A DNA stretch of 64,000 bases. Source: Deinococcus indicus. GTDB lineage: Bacteria > Deinococcota > Deinococci > Deinococcales > Deinococcaceae. Below, in pieces: positions 49,149 to 60,397 of this stretch. Every line of letters begins with the position of its first letter. Within the stretch, counting starts at the first letter, position 1. The position numbers and the translations under genes were made by a program. The stretch spans positions 1 through 64,000 of the forward strand of contig NZ_NHMK01000020.1 in the NCBI RefSeq assembly GCF_002198095.1, read 5' to 3'. The notes beneath the pieces were generated by a model, which made no database searches, was not told where the DNA came from, and saw nothing but the letters and a program-made list of their open reading frames with translations.

Positions 49149-50099
49149 ATGACCCGAACGCGTATTCAGACCCTGCTGATCCTCTCGCTGCTCGGCAGCG
49201 CCGCCGCCCAGGAAGCCCAGACCGTGCGCCTGGGCTTCTTCCCCAACCTCACGCACGCGCCCGCGCTGGTCGGCCTGGAGCGGGGCACCTTCCAGAAAGC
49301 GCTGGGCAAGGTGAAGCTGGACCCCAGGGAATTCGTGTCCGGCACCACCCTGACCGAGGCCTTCGCCGCCGGGCAGATCGACATCGCGTACGTGGGGCCG
49401 GGACCGGCCATCAACGCCGCCGGGCGCGGCATGCCCGTGCAGTTCCTGGCGGGGGCCAGCGAGGCGGGCGCGGTGCTCGTCGTCCGCAAGGACAGCAGCG
49501 TCCGGTCGTACCGGGATCTGGGCGGAAAGGTCGTCGCGGTGCCCAGCCTGGGGAATACGCAGGACATCAGTCTGCGGCACATCCTGAACGAGAACGGTCT
49601 GAAGTCCAGGACGGACGGCGGGACCGTCACGATCACGCCCGTCGCGCCGGCCGACGTGATGACCGCCTTCGCCGCCAAGCGCGTGGAGGTGACGCTGGTG
49701 CCCGAACCGTGGGGCGCGGCCCTCGAAGCGCAGGGGCACCGCGTGATCGGCAACGAGAAGACCGTCTGGCGCGACGGGAAGTACCCCACGACCGTCGTGA
49801 TCGTGAACGCGAAGTTCGCGCAGGCGAACCCGCAGCTCGTCACGGCGTTCCTGAAGGCGCACACCGACGCGGTGGCGTTCATCAACAGGAACCCGGTGGC
49901 CGCGCAGACGGCCGTGAACGCGAAACTGCTGGAACTCACGGGCGCGAAACTCGATCCGCGCGTGCTGCAACGCGCCTTCGCGCGGACGCGGTTCACGACC
50001 AGCCTCGATCTGGCAGCCCTGACCGAGTACGCGAAACTGAACGTGGAGGCCGGGTACGCCCGCAGCGCGCCGGACCTCGCGCCGTTCATCCGCAAATGA
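49149..50099 (+). CDS. ssuA: SsuA/TauA-type ABC transporter substrate-binding protein
   Basis: The 316-residue protein has a signal peptide ([20 protein letters not shown]) and the NMT1/SsuA-like fold: [38 protein letters not shown] and [20 protein letters not shown]. It probably captures sulfonates or sulfate; position right after sat supports a sulfur ligand, but no sulfonate monooxygenase is present. GGAGG Shine-Dalgarno. Start at 49149 excludes an out-of-family upstream extension. Confidence 0.87.
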   Translation: MTRTRIQTLLILSLLGSAAAQEAQTVRLGFFPNLTHAPALVGLERGTFQKALGKVKLDPREFVSGTTLTEAFAAGQIDIAYVGPGPAINAAGRGMPVQFLAGASEAGAVLVVRKDSSVRSYRDLGGKVVAVPSLGNTQDISLRHILNENGLKSRTDGGTVTITPVAPADVMTAFAAKRVEVTLVPEPWGAALEAQGHRVIGNEKTVWRDGKYPTTVVIVNAKFAQANPQLVTAFLKAHTDAVAFINRNPVAAQTAVNAKLLELTGAKLDPRVLQRAFARTRFTTSLDLAALTEYAKLNVEAGYARSAPDLAPFIRK

Positions 50100-50170
50100 C
50101 CGGGACTGCCGTCCACTGACCCCCCGGAACGCGGCCGGGCCGCCGACCCCACGCCTGGAACCCGTTTCTC

Positions 50171-50220
50171 TCCCACTCGCATTCCCCCGGATTGAAGGGG
50201 CTTTCTTCAACCGAAGTCCA
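50171..50220. repeat. Palindromic repeat family, degenerate copy
   Basis: CGGATTGAAGGGGCTTTC followed by TTCAACCGAAGTCC keeps the stem TTGAAG/CTTCAA but has lost the central loop. The flank TCCCACTCGCATTCC matches the inverted extension GGATGCGAGTAGGAG of the copy at 20437. It lies between ssuA and ssuC and does not carry a stop codon. Confidence 0.6.
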
Positions 50221-50230
50221 TGAGGCTGAT

Positions 50231-51070
50231 ATGACCGTTTCTCCCCTGTCTCCCGAACGTCCCGCCGCCGCGCGCGGCGGTTCGTCCCGCCGCCAGACCC
50301 TGCTGACCCAGCTGGCGGGCCTGCTGATCCTTCTGGGCGTGTGGTGGCTGGTCACCGACGTTCTCAAACTGTACCCGCCGTACGTGTTCCCCGGCCCGAA
50401 GGCCGTGTGGACCGAGGTGAGTTACGGCCTGTGGGGGACCGGCCCGCAGGACGGCAAGCTGCTGTCCGCCATCGGCGGAAGCCTGCGCCGCGTGCTGAGC
50501 GGGTACGCGGTGGCGGTGCTGCTGGGCCTGCTCGTGGGCCTGCTGATGGGCGCGTGGCGGCCGCTGCGGACCACGCTGGGCGCGTACCTGACCGGCATCC
50601 AGAGCATCCCGAGCATCGCGTTCGTGCCGTTCGCGATCCTGTTCTTCGGCCTGAACGAACGCGCCGTGATGTTCGTGGTCATCCTCGAGGGCTTCATTCC
50701 GGTGGCGCTGGCCGTGTCGGGCGCGCTGCTGAACGTGCCCCCGGCGCTGCGCGTGGCGGGCCGCACCCTGGGCGCCGGGAAACTGGCCCTGACGCTGCGG
50801 GTGCTGCTGCCGGCGTCGGTGCCGAGTGTCCTGACCGGCCTGCGCACCGCCTGGAGTTTCTCGTGGCGGGCGCTGGTGGGCGCCGAGCTGCTCATCGCGG
50901 GCGTCACCAGCCTGGGTGAGATGCTGGAGGTCGGGCGGAACACCGCGAACGTGGCGCTGGTCCTGGCGACGATCATCATCATCGGCGTGATCGGCGGGCT
51001 GTTCGACGCCGTGCTACGCGCCGCCGAGACCCGCGTCCGGCGGGACTACGGCCTGGAGGTGCCGGCATGA
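50231..51070 (+). CDS. ssuC: SsuC-type ABC transporter permease
   Basis: A 279-residue integral membrane protein with six hydrophobic segments after a 25-residue cytoplasmic tail. The EAA loop is [20 protein letters not shown], and [20 protein letters not shown] is typical of SsuC/TauC permeases. ATG 50231 lacks a strong Shine-Dalgarno. Its stop overlaps the ATPase gene by ATGA. Confidence 0.88.
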   Translation: MTVSPLSPERPAAARGGSSRRQTLLTQLAGLLILLGVWWLVTDVLKLYPPYVFPGPKAVWTEVSYGLWGTGPQDGKLLSAIGGSLRRVLSGYAVAVLLGLLVGLLMGAWRPLRTTLGAYLTGIQSIPSIAFVPFAILFFGLNERAVMFVVILEGFIPVALAVSGALLNVPPALRVAGRTLGAGKLALTLRVLLPASVPSVLTGLRTAWSFSWRALVGAELLIAGVTSLGEMLEVGRNTANVALVLATIIIIGVIGGLFDAVLRAAETRVRRDYGLEVPA

Positions 51071-51825
51071 CCACGTCCGTTCAGGAGGGAGCCGTTCCGG
51101 TGTCCGCCACCACCCGCAGCGGTTCACCGCTGGCGCTGGACGGCGTGACCTTTCACTACCCGTCGCGCCGTCGCGCCGGGGCCGGCGTGGGTCCGCTCAC
51201 GCTGGACGTGTCAGCCGGGGAGTTCCTGTGCGTGGTCGGGGCGTCCGGCAGCGGCAAGAGCACCCTGCTGAGCCTGCTGGCCGGGTTCCTGAAACCCCAG
51301 TCGGGCCAGATCCGGCTGGGCGGCGAGGTCGTGCGCGGCCCGCACCCCCGCCTGACGCTGGTGCAGCAGGAGGCGGCGCTGTTCCCGTGGCTGACCGTCG
51401 CCGGGAACGTGGGCTTCGGCCTGCGCGGCCTGAACCGCGAGCAGCGGCAGGCGCGGGTGGCCGACGCGCTGCGGCAGGTGGGGCTCGCGGAGTACGGCGC
51501 GCGCCGCCCGCACGAGCTGAGCGGCGGGCAACGGCAACGGGTCGCCCTGGCGCGCGCCCTGGCAGTCCAGCCGGGCCTGCTGCTGCTCGACGAGCCGTTC
51601 AGCGCCCTGGATCACGCGACCCGCACCGCGCTGGCCGACGAGCTGCTGGCCCTGTGGTGGCAGCACAAGGTGACGGTCGTGTTCGTCACGCACCAGCTCG
51701 AAGAGGCCCTGCACCTGGGGCAGCGGGTGGTGGCCCTGCGGGCCGGTCAGGTGGTCCTGGACGCCCCCGCCAAGAGCATCGGCGTGGAGGACCTGCGCCG
51801 CACGCTGGAGGACGGGGGACCGTAA
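51067..51825 (+). CDS. ssuB: SsuB-type ABC transporter ATPase
   Basis: A 252-residue ATPase. Walker [18 protein letters not shown], signature [19 protein letters not shown], Walker [14 protein letters not shown], and Q-loop in [13 protein letters not shown] variable leader of about 20 residues precedes the first strand. Last gene of the ssu unit; a 19-bp palindrome follows the stop. Confidence 0.9.
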   Translation: MTTSVQEGAVPVSATTRSGSPLALDGVTFHYPSRRRAGAGVGPLTLDVSAGEFLCVVGASGSGKSTLLSLLAGFLKPQSGQIRLGGEVVRGPHPRLTLVQQEAALFPWLTVAGNVGFGLRGLNREQRQARVADALRQVGLAEYGARRPHELSGGQRQRVALARALAVQPGLLLLDEPFSALDHATRTALADELLALWWQHKVTVVFVTHQLEEALHLGQRVVALRAGQVVLDAPAKSIGVEDLRRTLEDGGP

Positions 51826-51836
51826 CCCCCCAGCGG

Positions 51837-51893
51837 GCAGGAAACGGGGAGTGGGAACCGCCGGTCGGCTGGCCCCCACTCCCCGTTTCCTGC
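51837..51893. terminator. Perfect 19-bp stem after the ssuB gene
   Basis: GCAGGAAACGGGGAGTGGG (51837-51855) pairs perfectly with its complement at 51875-51893 around a 19-nt loop. It starts 12 bp after the ssuB stop. The arm length exceeds typical terminators and no T-run follows, so it may also be a separate palindromic element. Confidence 0.6.
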
Positions 51894-51981
51894 GGTGCTG
51901 CTCAGCAATGGTGCGGACAATTTTCAAGCGACAGCATGGGATACGTCTTCTGTCACGTCATTCCTGCTCACCTCCTCCCAG

Positions 51982-52002
51982 CCTCCCCCCTCAAGGGGGA
52001 GG
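51982..52002. other. Short G/C hairpin in the ssuB-MATE gap
   Basis: CCTCCCCC (51982-51989) pairs with GGGGGAGG (51995-52002) around CTCAA. It is the second of three inverted repeats in the 250-bp gap between the ssuB and MATE genes, the third being the palindromic repeat copy. Confidence 0.5.
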
Positions 52003-52030
52003 GGTCAACACGGGGTGTTCATCGCTGGTC

Positions 52031-52077
52031 CGCTCGGATTGAACAGTGCCTTGCAGCCCATTCAATCGGAGTCCGTA

Positions 52078-52080
<3 letters not shown>
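52031..52080. repeat. Palindromic repeat family copy (MATE gene end)
   Basis: CGGATTGAACAGTGCCTTGCAG and CCCATTCAATCGGAGTCCGTATCA. The right arm is intact and its last three bases (52078-52080) are the TGA stop of the MATE gene on the minus strand. The outermost left arm is missing. Confidence 0.8.
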
Positions 52081-54866
<2,786 letters not shown>

Positions 54867-54937
54867 GGGCAGCGCGTGAGGGAAGGTGTCGAGACGGCGC
54901 GGCGGGTGGCGCACAGTCGGTGGGCCAGAATGACGGC

Positions 54938-55816
54938 ATGAACGCCGAACCCGCTCCCGTCACCGACTCCGAGACTGCGCCCGTGCCGGACCTGCGCCGG
55001 GTGTTCGCCACGCCGGACGGGTCGGGAGGGAAACAGGTGGCTGTCTTTCCGGGCGGGGGCGACGAGCAGGCGCGGGCGGCCGCCTCGGGTGCGCCCCTGA
55101 GCGTGTTCGTGCAGGCCGCCGACCCGACGGGCCTGAGACTGCGGGTGTTCACGCCGACCCGTGAGAAGGGCAGCAGTGACAGCGCCGCCATCGCCGCGCT
55201 GAGCGCCGTGCAGGGCAGCGCGGGCCTGCTGGACGTGGTGGAGGTCACGCAGGGCGACCCAGTGGCCGGGGGCTCAGGCGCGGGCGGTGAGGTGCAGATG
55301 GCGCAGCTGTGCGGCGGCGAGTGGCTGCTGCGTCAGGGCGTGGTGACGGTGCAGGCGGTCACGGCGGACCTGTCGGCGCTGGAGTCGTCGGTGTTGGGGC
55401 TCTCCCCTGCCGGGCCGGCTTGGGTGGCCGGGACGGGCCGCCCGAATCTGGTGGCCGAGGTCGCGGACCTGGGCGCACTGGACGCCTTCGTGCCGGACGA
55501 CGCGGCCGTGGGCGGCGTGAACCGCGCGACGGGCACGACCGGGCTGATCCTGTTCTGCATGGGCGGCCCGGCCCGCGCGGACGTGAGCTTCCGGGCGTTC
55601 GGGCCGCTGAAGGGCTTTACCGAGGACGCCGCGAGCAGCAACATGCTCGCCTGCCTGACCGGCGTGCTGGGCCACCTGGGTCGCCTGCTGGCAGACAGTA
55701 CCCTGATCCGCGCGGCGCAGCGCCGCCCCGGTCAGCCCGCCCGCCTGAGCGCCCAGTACGCCCCGGCAGACGGGGGCACCGAGGTCTGGGTGGGGGGCCG
55801 GGTCACGCCGGTCTGA
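54938..55816 (+). CDS. PhzF-family isomerase/epimerase-like protein
   Basis: A 292-residue protein with the two-lobed PhzF pattern: VFATPDGSGGKQVAVFPGGGD at the start (PhzF proteins have F-GNP-AVV here), LRVFTPTREKGSSDSAAIAA in the first lobe, and VSFRAFGPLKGFTEDAASSN in the second, where PhzF has EDPATGSA. The usual catalytic glutamate near residue 45 is not obvious, so the enzyme may be divergent or inactive. Start MNAEPAPVTDSE excludes an arginine-rich extension. Confidence 0.75.
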   Translation: MNAEPAPVTDSETAPVPDLRRVFATPDGSGGKQVAVFPGGGDEQARAAASGAPLSVFVQAADPTGLRLRVFTPTREKGSSDSAAIAALSAVQGSAGLLDVVEVTQGDPVAGGSGAGGEVQMAQLCGGEWLLRQGVVTVQAVTADLSALESSVLGLSPAGPAWVAGTGRPNLVAEVADLGALDAFVPDDAAVGGVNRATGTTGLILFCMGGPARADVSFRAFGPLKGFTEDAASSNMLACLTGVLGHLGRLLADSTLIRAAQRRPGQPARLSAQYAPADGGTEVWVGGRVTPV

Positions 55817-55894
55817 CGGGGGCGCGGGAGGGTCGATACTGGTGGTGGGGTGCGCCTCACGGAAGGGACGGGGCCTGCCCCGTACACTGTCTTC

Positions 55895-56938
55895 ATGGAG
55901 CTTTTACTGGACCTTCACCCCGACGCCTACCCGTTGCAGGGCTTCCGCCGCAAGCAGCTGCTGGAGTGGGTGTTCGAGCAGGGCGTGGGCACCTTCGACG
56001 CCATGACCAACCTGCCCGCCCAGGCCCGCGCCCAGCTGGAGGCCTCGTACCTGCTGAACCCGTTCAAGCTGATCGAGACGGTCCGCAGCGCCGACGGCAG
56101 CGTGAAGTACCTGTTCACGCTGATGGACGGCCGGCAGATGGAAGCGGTGTACATGCCGTACCTGGACCGCAAGACCATCTGCGTGTCCACCATGGTCGGC
56201 TGCCCCGCCAAGTGCGCGTTCTGCGCGACCGGGGCGATGGGGTTCGGCCGGAACCTGACGCCCGGTGAGATCGTGGGGCAGGTGCTGGCCGTGGCGGGCG
56301 GCGAGGGCTTCGCGCCGCGCGAGATCCGCAATCTGGTGTTCATGGGCATGGGCGAGGCCATGCTGAACTACGACAACACCATGCTGGCGGCCCGCATCCT
56401 GCTGCACCCGGACGCGCTGGACATGAGCAAACGCCGCGTGACGCTCTCCACGGTGGGTATCGCCAAGGGGATTCAGCGGCTGGCGACCGAGGACGACCTG
56501 GGCATCAAACTGGCGATCAGCCTGCACGCCCCGGACGAGGAGACGCGCCGCCGCATCATCCCAACCGGCGCGGTGAACTCCATCGAGGAGATCATGGCCG
56601 CCGCCCGCGAGTACCAGTCGGTCACGGGCCGCCGCATCACCATGGAGTACACGATGCTCAGGGGAATCAACGATCACCTGTGGCAGGCGGAACTGCTGGC
56701 CGACCTGCTGCGCGGCATGGTCAGTCACGTGAACCTGATTCCCATGAACCCCTGGCCCGGCTCCGACTTCGAGAGCACCACCGAGGAGCAACTCCAGGCT
56801 TTCTACGACACCCTGGAAGCGCGCGGCGTGGACGTCAGCGTGCGCCGCTCGCGCGGGCGTGACGCCGGGGCCGCCTGCGGGCAACTGGCGCTGAAACGGC
56901 CGTACGCCGTCAGCGGGCAGACGACCGCCGGCGCCTGA
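55895..56938 (+). CDS. rlmN: 23S rRNA (adenine-2503-C2)-methyltransferase / tRNA methyltransferase
   Basis: A 347-residue radical SAM enzyme. The CxxxCxxC cluster ligands are C103, C107 and C110 ([20 protein letters not shown]), and the methyl-carrying C328 is in [26 protein letters not shown] and [12 protein letters not shown] are typical RlmN words. The ATG at 55895 lies 6 bases after TACACT (55883-55888), so the mRNA looks leaderless. Confidence 0.95.
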   Translation: MELLLDLHPDAYPLQGFRRKQLLEWVFEQGVGTFDAMTNLPAQARAQLEASYLLNPFKLIETVRSADGSVKYLFTLMDGRQMEAVYMPYLDRKTICVSTMVGCPAKCAFCATGAMGFGRNLTPGEIVGQVLAVAGGEGFAPREIRNLVFMGMGEAMLNYDNTMLAARILLHPDALDMSKRRVTLSTVGIAKGIQRLATEDDLGIKLAISLHAPDEETRRRIIPTGAVNSIEEIMAAAREYQSVTGRRITMEYTMLRGINDHLWQAELLADLLRGMVSHVNLIPMNPWPGSDFESTTEEQLQAFYDTLEARGVDVSVRRSRGRDAGAACGQLALKRPYAVSGQTTAGA

Positions 56939-56939
56939 C

Positions 56940-56973
56940 CCGGCGCGGCGCTCCCCAGGCGGCGCCGCGCCGG
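56940..56973. terminator. 12-bp hairpin after rlmN
   Basis: CCGGCGCGGCGC (56940-56951) pairs perfectly with GCGCCGCGCCGG (56962-56973), starting directly behind the stop codon. No T-run, so either a weak terminator or a stabilising stem. Confidence 0.55.
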
Positions 56974-57046
56974 TCATATGAGTAAGGGTTCCGAGAGAGG
57001 TTAATGCTACGCTACTCGCGTTTCCGAACACCAGGAGGCCATCAAG

Positions 57047-58654
57047 GTGACGCAATACACACGCTCCGTTCTGCTGGGCCTGACGCTGGCCCTCGCCAGC
57101 CAGGGTGCCGCCCAGACCATGATCGAGACGGTCGGTGCGGCCGGCATTCAGAACACCCTGCAATCCGCCGGTACGCCCGCCATCCCGAAAGTGACCGTTC
57201 CCGCCGCGCCGGGCGCCGCCAGTGACGCCGGCAGCGCCGCCACCCCGGCGGTCACCGTCACGCCCCTGACCGCCGAACAGCAGACGCAGCTCGAAGCCGC
57301 GCAGGCCGCGTTCCAGGCCCGCAACTACCCGCAGGCGCGCGCTGCCTTCGAATCGCTGATCACGCAGAACTACACCAACCCCGCCCCGCACTTCGGGCTG
57401 GGGCTGGTGCTGTTCGCGCAGAACGACGACAAGGGCGCCGCCTTCGAATTCACGCAGTTCGCGGCGCTGGCCCCCACCCGCTTCGAGGGACCGTACAACC
57501 TGGGCGTGATCGCCACCCGGCAGGGCAACCACGAGCAGGCGCTCACGCTGTACACCCAGGCCGCCAGCCTGATGAAGGACCAGGCCGGACCGGCCGCGCA
57601 GCGTCAGGTACTCGAGGCGCTCGCCGCCGAGCAGACCCGCAAGGCCGACTTCGCCGCCCTGAGCGGCACGCTCGCCGCCATCGGCACCCTGGACCCCCAG
57701 GACCTGGACGTGCAGTACCGCCTCGCGCAGGCCCGGACGCTCAGCGGACAGGGCGCCGCCGCGCTGCCCGGCGTGTACGCGCTGCTGGCGCAGGCCCCGG
57801 CCCGCGTGGACGCCGCGCTGCTGCTGGCCGACATCTACGTCGCGCAGGGACTCCCGGACCGCGCCGTGCGGGAACTCGACGCGGCCGCCGCGCGCGTCAC
57901 GAACGGCACCGACCGCTCGGCGCTGCTGCTGCGCAAGGCCAACGTGCTCGCCCAGGGCGGCGACACGCGCGCCGCCGTGTTCGCCGCGCAGGACGCCACC
58001 CGCGCCGACAGCCGCAACGCCGCCGCCTTCGCCCGCGTGGGCGAACTGCGCGCCCTGCGGGGCGACCGGCCCGGCGCGCTGACCTTCTACCAGAACGCCG
58101 TGAAACTCGCCCCTGACAACGCCGCCTACCGCGCCGCGCTGGCCGGGGTGCGCCTGACCCTCAACCAGAACGCCGAGGCGGCCGCCGACGCCGCGCTGGC
58201 CCTGACGCTGCGCCCCGACGACACCACCCTGGCCCGCGCGCTGTTCGTGCAGGGCGTCGCCGCCTACCGCCAGGGACAGTACGCGCAGGCAATCCGCGCC
58301 CTGAGTTCCAGCCAGACGCGCGCCCCCAGCGCCGACACCAGCCTGTGGCTGGGCCTCAGCGCGTACGCGCAGAAGGACTACGCGGCCGCCGCGACCGCGC
58401 TGGGCGAGAGCGTGAAACTGAACCCCACGCCCACCGCCCGCCTGAACCTCGCCAGCGCCCTGCTGGCCAGCGCCCGCTACGCGGAAGCCGAGGCGATCCT
58501 GCGCGGCCTCGTCAGTGACGACCCGAAGAACGCCGAGGCGTGGTACCAGCTGGGCCTGTCGCAGCGCGCCCAGGCGCGTGAACCCGACGCCCGCGCGTCC
58601 CTGAAGACCGCCGCCGCGCTGGGCAGCACCCGCGCCGCCGGAGCGCTCCGGTGA
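57047..58654 (+). CDS. Secreted/periplasmic tetratricopeptide repeat protein
   Basis: The 535-residue protein has a signal peptide (SVLLGLTLALASQGAAQ) and, after a linker of about 60 residues, a long array of TPR units (for example NYPQARAAFESLITQNYTNP; DRPGALTFYQNAVKLAPDNA; DPKNAEAWYQLGLSQRAQA). It probably acts as a periplasmic scaffold for cell-envelope proteins. GTG start behind AGGAGG. The stop overlaps the SPOR protein gene by GTGA. Confidence 0.85.
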   Translation: MTQYTRSVLLGLTLALASQGAAQTMIETVGAAGIQNTLQSAGTPAIPKVTVPAAPGAASDAGSAATPAVTVTPLTAEQQTQLEAAQAAFQARNYPQARAAFESLITQNYTNPAPHFGLGLVLFAQNDDKGAAFEFTQFAALAPTRFEGPYNLGVIATRQGNHEQALTLYTQAASLMKDQAGPAAQRQVLEALAAEQTRKADFAALSGTLAAIGTLDPQDLDVQYRLAQARTLSGQGAAALPGVYALLAQAPARVDAALLLADIYVAQGLPDRAVRELDAAAARVTNGTDRSALLLRKANVLAQGGDTRAAVFAAQDATRADSRNAAAFARVGELRALRGDRPGALTFYQNAVKLAPDNAAYRAALAGVRLTLNQNAEAAADAALALTLRPDDTTLARALFVQGVAAYRQGQYAQAIRALSSSQTRAPSADTSLWLGLSAYAQKDYAAAATALGESVKLNPTPTARLNLASALLASARYAEAEAILRGLVSDDPKNAEAWYQLGLSQRAQAREPDARASLKTAAALGSTRAAGALR

Positions 58655-59697
58655 GCCGCGCTCCCACCACCCCGCGCCGCTGGCCCGACCTGCTGATCGG
58701 CCTGCTCGTCCTGCTGCTGCTGGGCGGCTTCGGCACCCTGCTGCTGCGCGGCAACCCGCAGATCACCCCGGCCACCGGGACGCCCACCACGGAAACCGCC
58801 GGCGAGGCCAGCATTCCCGGTGCGCCCGGCACCACCGAGACCGGCGGGATCACCACCGCGCCCATCACGGCCGCCCCCAGCACCGACACCCCGGCCGCAC
58901 CCACCGGCGAGCCTGCCCCGCAGGACAGCGCCGTCACCGACGCGCCGATCATCGAGGCGGCCCCCATCGGCACGCCCGACCCGGCCATCACCGGCGACAC
59001 CGACCCGGCAGCCACCACCGACCCCGATACCGCCGACGCCACCACGGCCGACGCCACCGACGAGGCCGACGCGGCCGACACCGATCCGGCCGGCGGTCCC
59101 GCCCCCAGGCCCGAAGGCGCCGTGGCGACCAGCGAGACGCGCGTGCCGCTGCGCAGCGACTACCGCATCACCCTCGGGACGTTCAGCAGCGCCGCCGCCG
59201 CACAGACCGCCGCCGCGCCCGTCCAGGGCATCGGCTACACCGTCTACCCCATCGACGTGGGCGCGCAGGTCGTCGCGCAGGTCGGTCCCTTCGCCGACGA
59301 GCAGAGTGCCCGGCAGGCCCTCGCGGACGTGCAGCGCGCCTACCCCGGCGCGGTCCTGTACCCCCCGCGCAACCAGCCTGCCGCCTCCACGCCCACCACC
59401 GCCACGCCGGCCCCCACCAGCACCCCCCAGGCCACCAGCACCGACCCGGCCCCGGCCGCCAGCGCCCCGGCAGCCCCCAGCGGCCCCACCTACCTGCAGG
59501 TCGGCGCGTTCGACCGCGTGGAAAGCGCCCAGAACCTCGTGCAGCAACTCCGGGATCTCGGGTACAACCCCACCGTCAACGCCCCGGAAGGCCGCAAGGT
59601 CACCGTCCTCGTCGGCCCCTACGAGAACCCGGACGCCCTGACCCGCACCGAAACCCGCCTCGCCACCAACGGCCTCGACAGCTTCCGGGTCCGCTAA
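58651..59697 (+). CDS. Membrane-anchored protein with two SPOR domains
   Basis: A 348-residue protein: one transmembrane segment (LLIGLLVLLLLGGFGTLLL, about 14-32), a threonine/proline/alanine-rich spacer of about 120 residues, a first SPOR repeat (YRITLGTFSSAAAAQTAA... to about 225), another low-complexity spacer, and a second SPOR repeat (TYLQVGAFDRVESAQNLVQQ to the end). SPOR domains bind denuded peptidoglycan at division sites, so a division or envelope role is likely. GTG start overlaps the TPR gene. Confidence 0.88.
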   Translation: MSRAPTTPRRWPDLLIGLLVLLLLGGFGTLLLRGNPQITPATGTPTTETAGEASIPGAPGTTETGGITTAPITAAPSTDTPAAPTGEPAPQDSAVTDAPIIEAAPIGTPDPAITGDTDPAATTDPDTADATTADATDEADAADTDPAGGPAPRPEGAVATSETRVPLRSDYRITLGTFSSAAAAQTAAAPVQGIGYTVYPIDVGAQVVAQVGPFADEQSARQALADVQRAYPGAVLYPPRNQPAASTPTTATPAPTSTPQATSTDPAPAASAPAAPSGPTYLQVGAFDRVESAQNLVQQLRDLGYNPTVNAPEGRKVTVLVGPYENPDALTRTETRLATNGLDSFRVR

Positions 59698-59698
59698 C

Positions 59699-60397
59699 GT
59701 GGCCGAAATTCCCACCGCCGCCATCAGCCGCCTCGTCACCTACCTGCGCATCCTCGAACAACTCGAAACGCAGGACATCAGCCGCACCAGCAGCAGCGAC
59801 CTCGCCGAACGCGCCGGCGTCAGCGCCTTCCAGGTCCGCAAGGACCTCGCGTACTTCGGCCGCTTCGGCACGCGCGGCATGGGCTACACCGTCCCCATCC
59901 TGAAACGCGAACTCGTGCGGGTCCTCGGCCTGAACCAGACCTGGAACGTCGTGATCGTCGGCGTCGGCCGTCTCGGACAGGCCATCGCCAACTACCCCGG
60001 CGCCAGCGACTACCAGTTCCAGTACGTCGGCCTGTTCGACGTGAACCCCGCCCTGGTCGGCCAGCAGGTCCGCGGCCTCACCGTCCGCCACACGGACGAA
60101 CTCCGCGACTTCACCCGCCACAACACCGTCGACATGGGCTTCCTGGCCGTCCCACCCGAACACGCCCAGGACGCCGCGCAGGCCCTCGCCGACGCCGGCG
60201 TCAAAGGCATCCTCAACTTCGCACCCGTCGTCATCCAGCCCCGCACCCTTGAGCGCGGCGGCCCGCAAGAAATCAGTGACGAATGGCGTGGTCTGATCGT
60301 CGAAAACATCGACTTCCTCGCCGGCATGAAACGCCTCGCCTTCTACATCCTCAACCCGCACCTCAAAGACGCCCCCACCCCGGAGGACCCCGCATGA
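59699..60397 (+). CDS. rex: Redox-sensing transcriptional repressor Rex
   Basis: A 232-residue NADH-responsive repressor. The N-terminal winged helix has LAERAGVSAFQVRKDLAYFG and the C-terminal Rossmann domain GVGRLGQAIANYPG (GxGxxG type), followed by VGLFDVNPALVGQQVRGLTV. Rex represses fermentative or respiratory genes at low NADH/NAD+. GTG start two bases after the SPOR stop and ATGA overlap with the lipoprotein gene, so this is part of a TPR-SPOR-rex-lipoprotein transcript. I see no Rex operator (TTGTGAA...TTCACAA) in the window. Confidence 0.95.
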   Translation: MAEIPTAAISRLVTYLRILEQLETQDISRTSSSDLAERAGVSAFQVRKDLAYFGRFGTRGMGYTVPILKRELVRVLGLNQTWNVVIVGVGRLGQAIANYPGASDYQFQYVGLFDVNPALVGQQVRGLTVRHTDELRDFTRHNTVDMGFLAVPPEHAQDAAQALADAGVKGILNFAPVVIQPRTLERGGPQEISDEWRGLIVENIDFLAGMKRLAFYILNPHLKDAPTPEDPA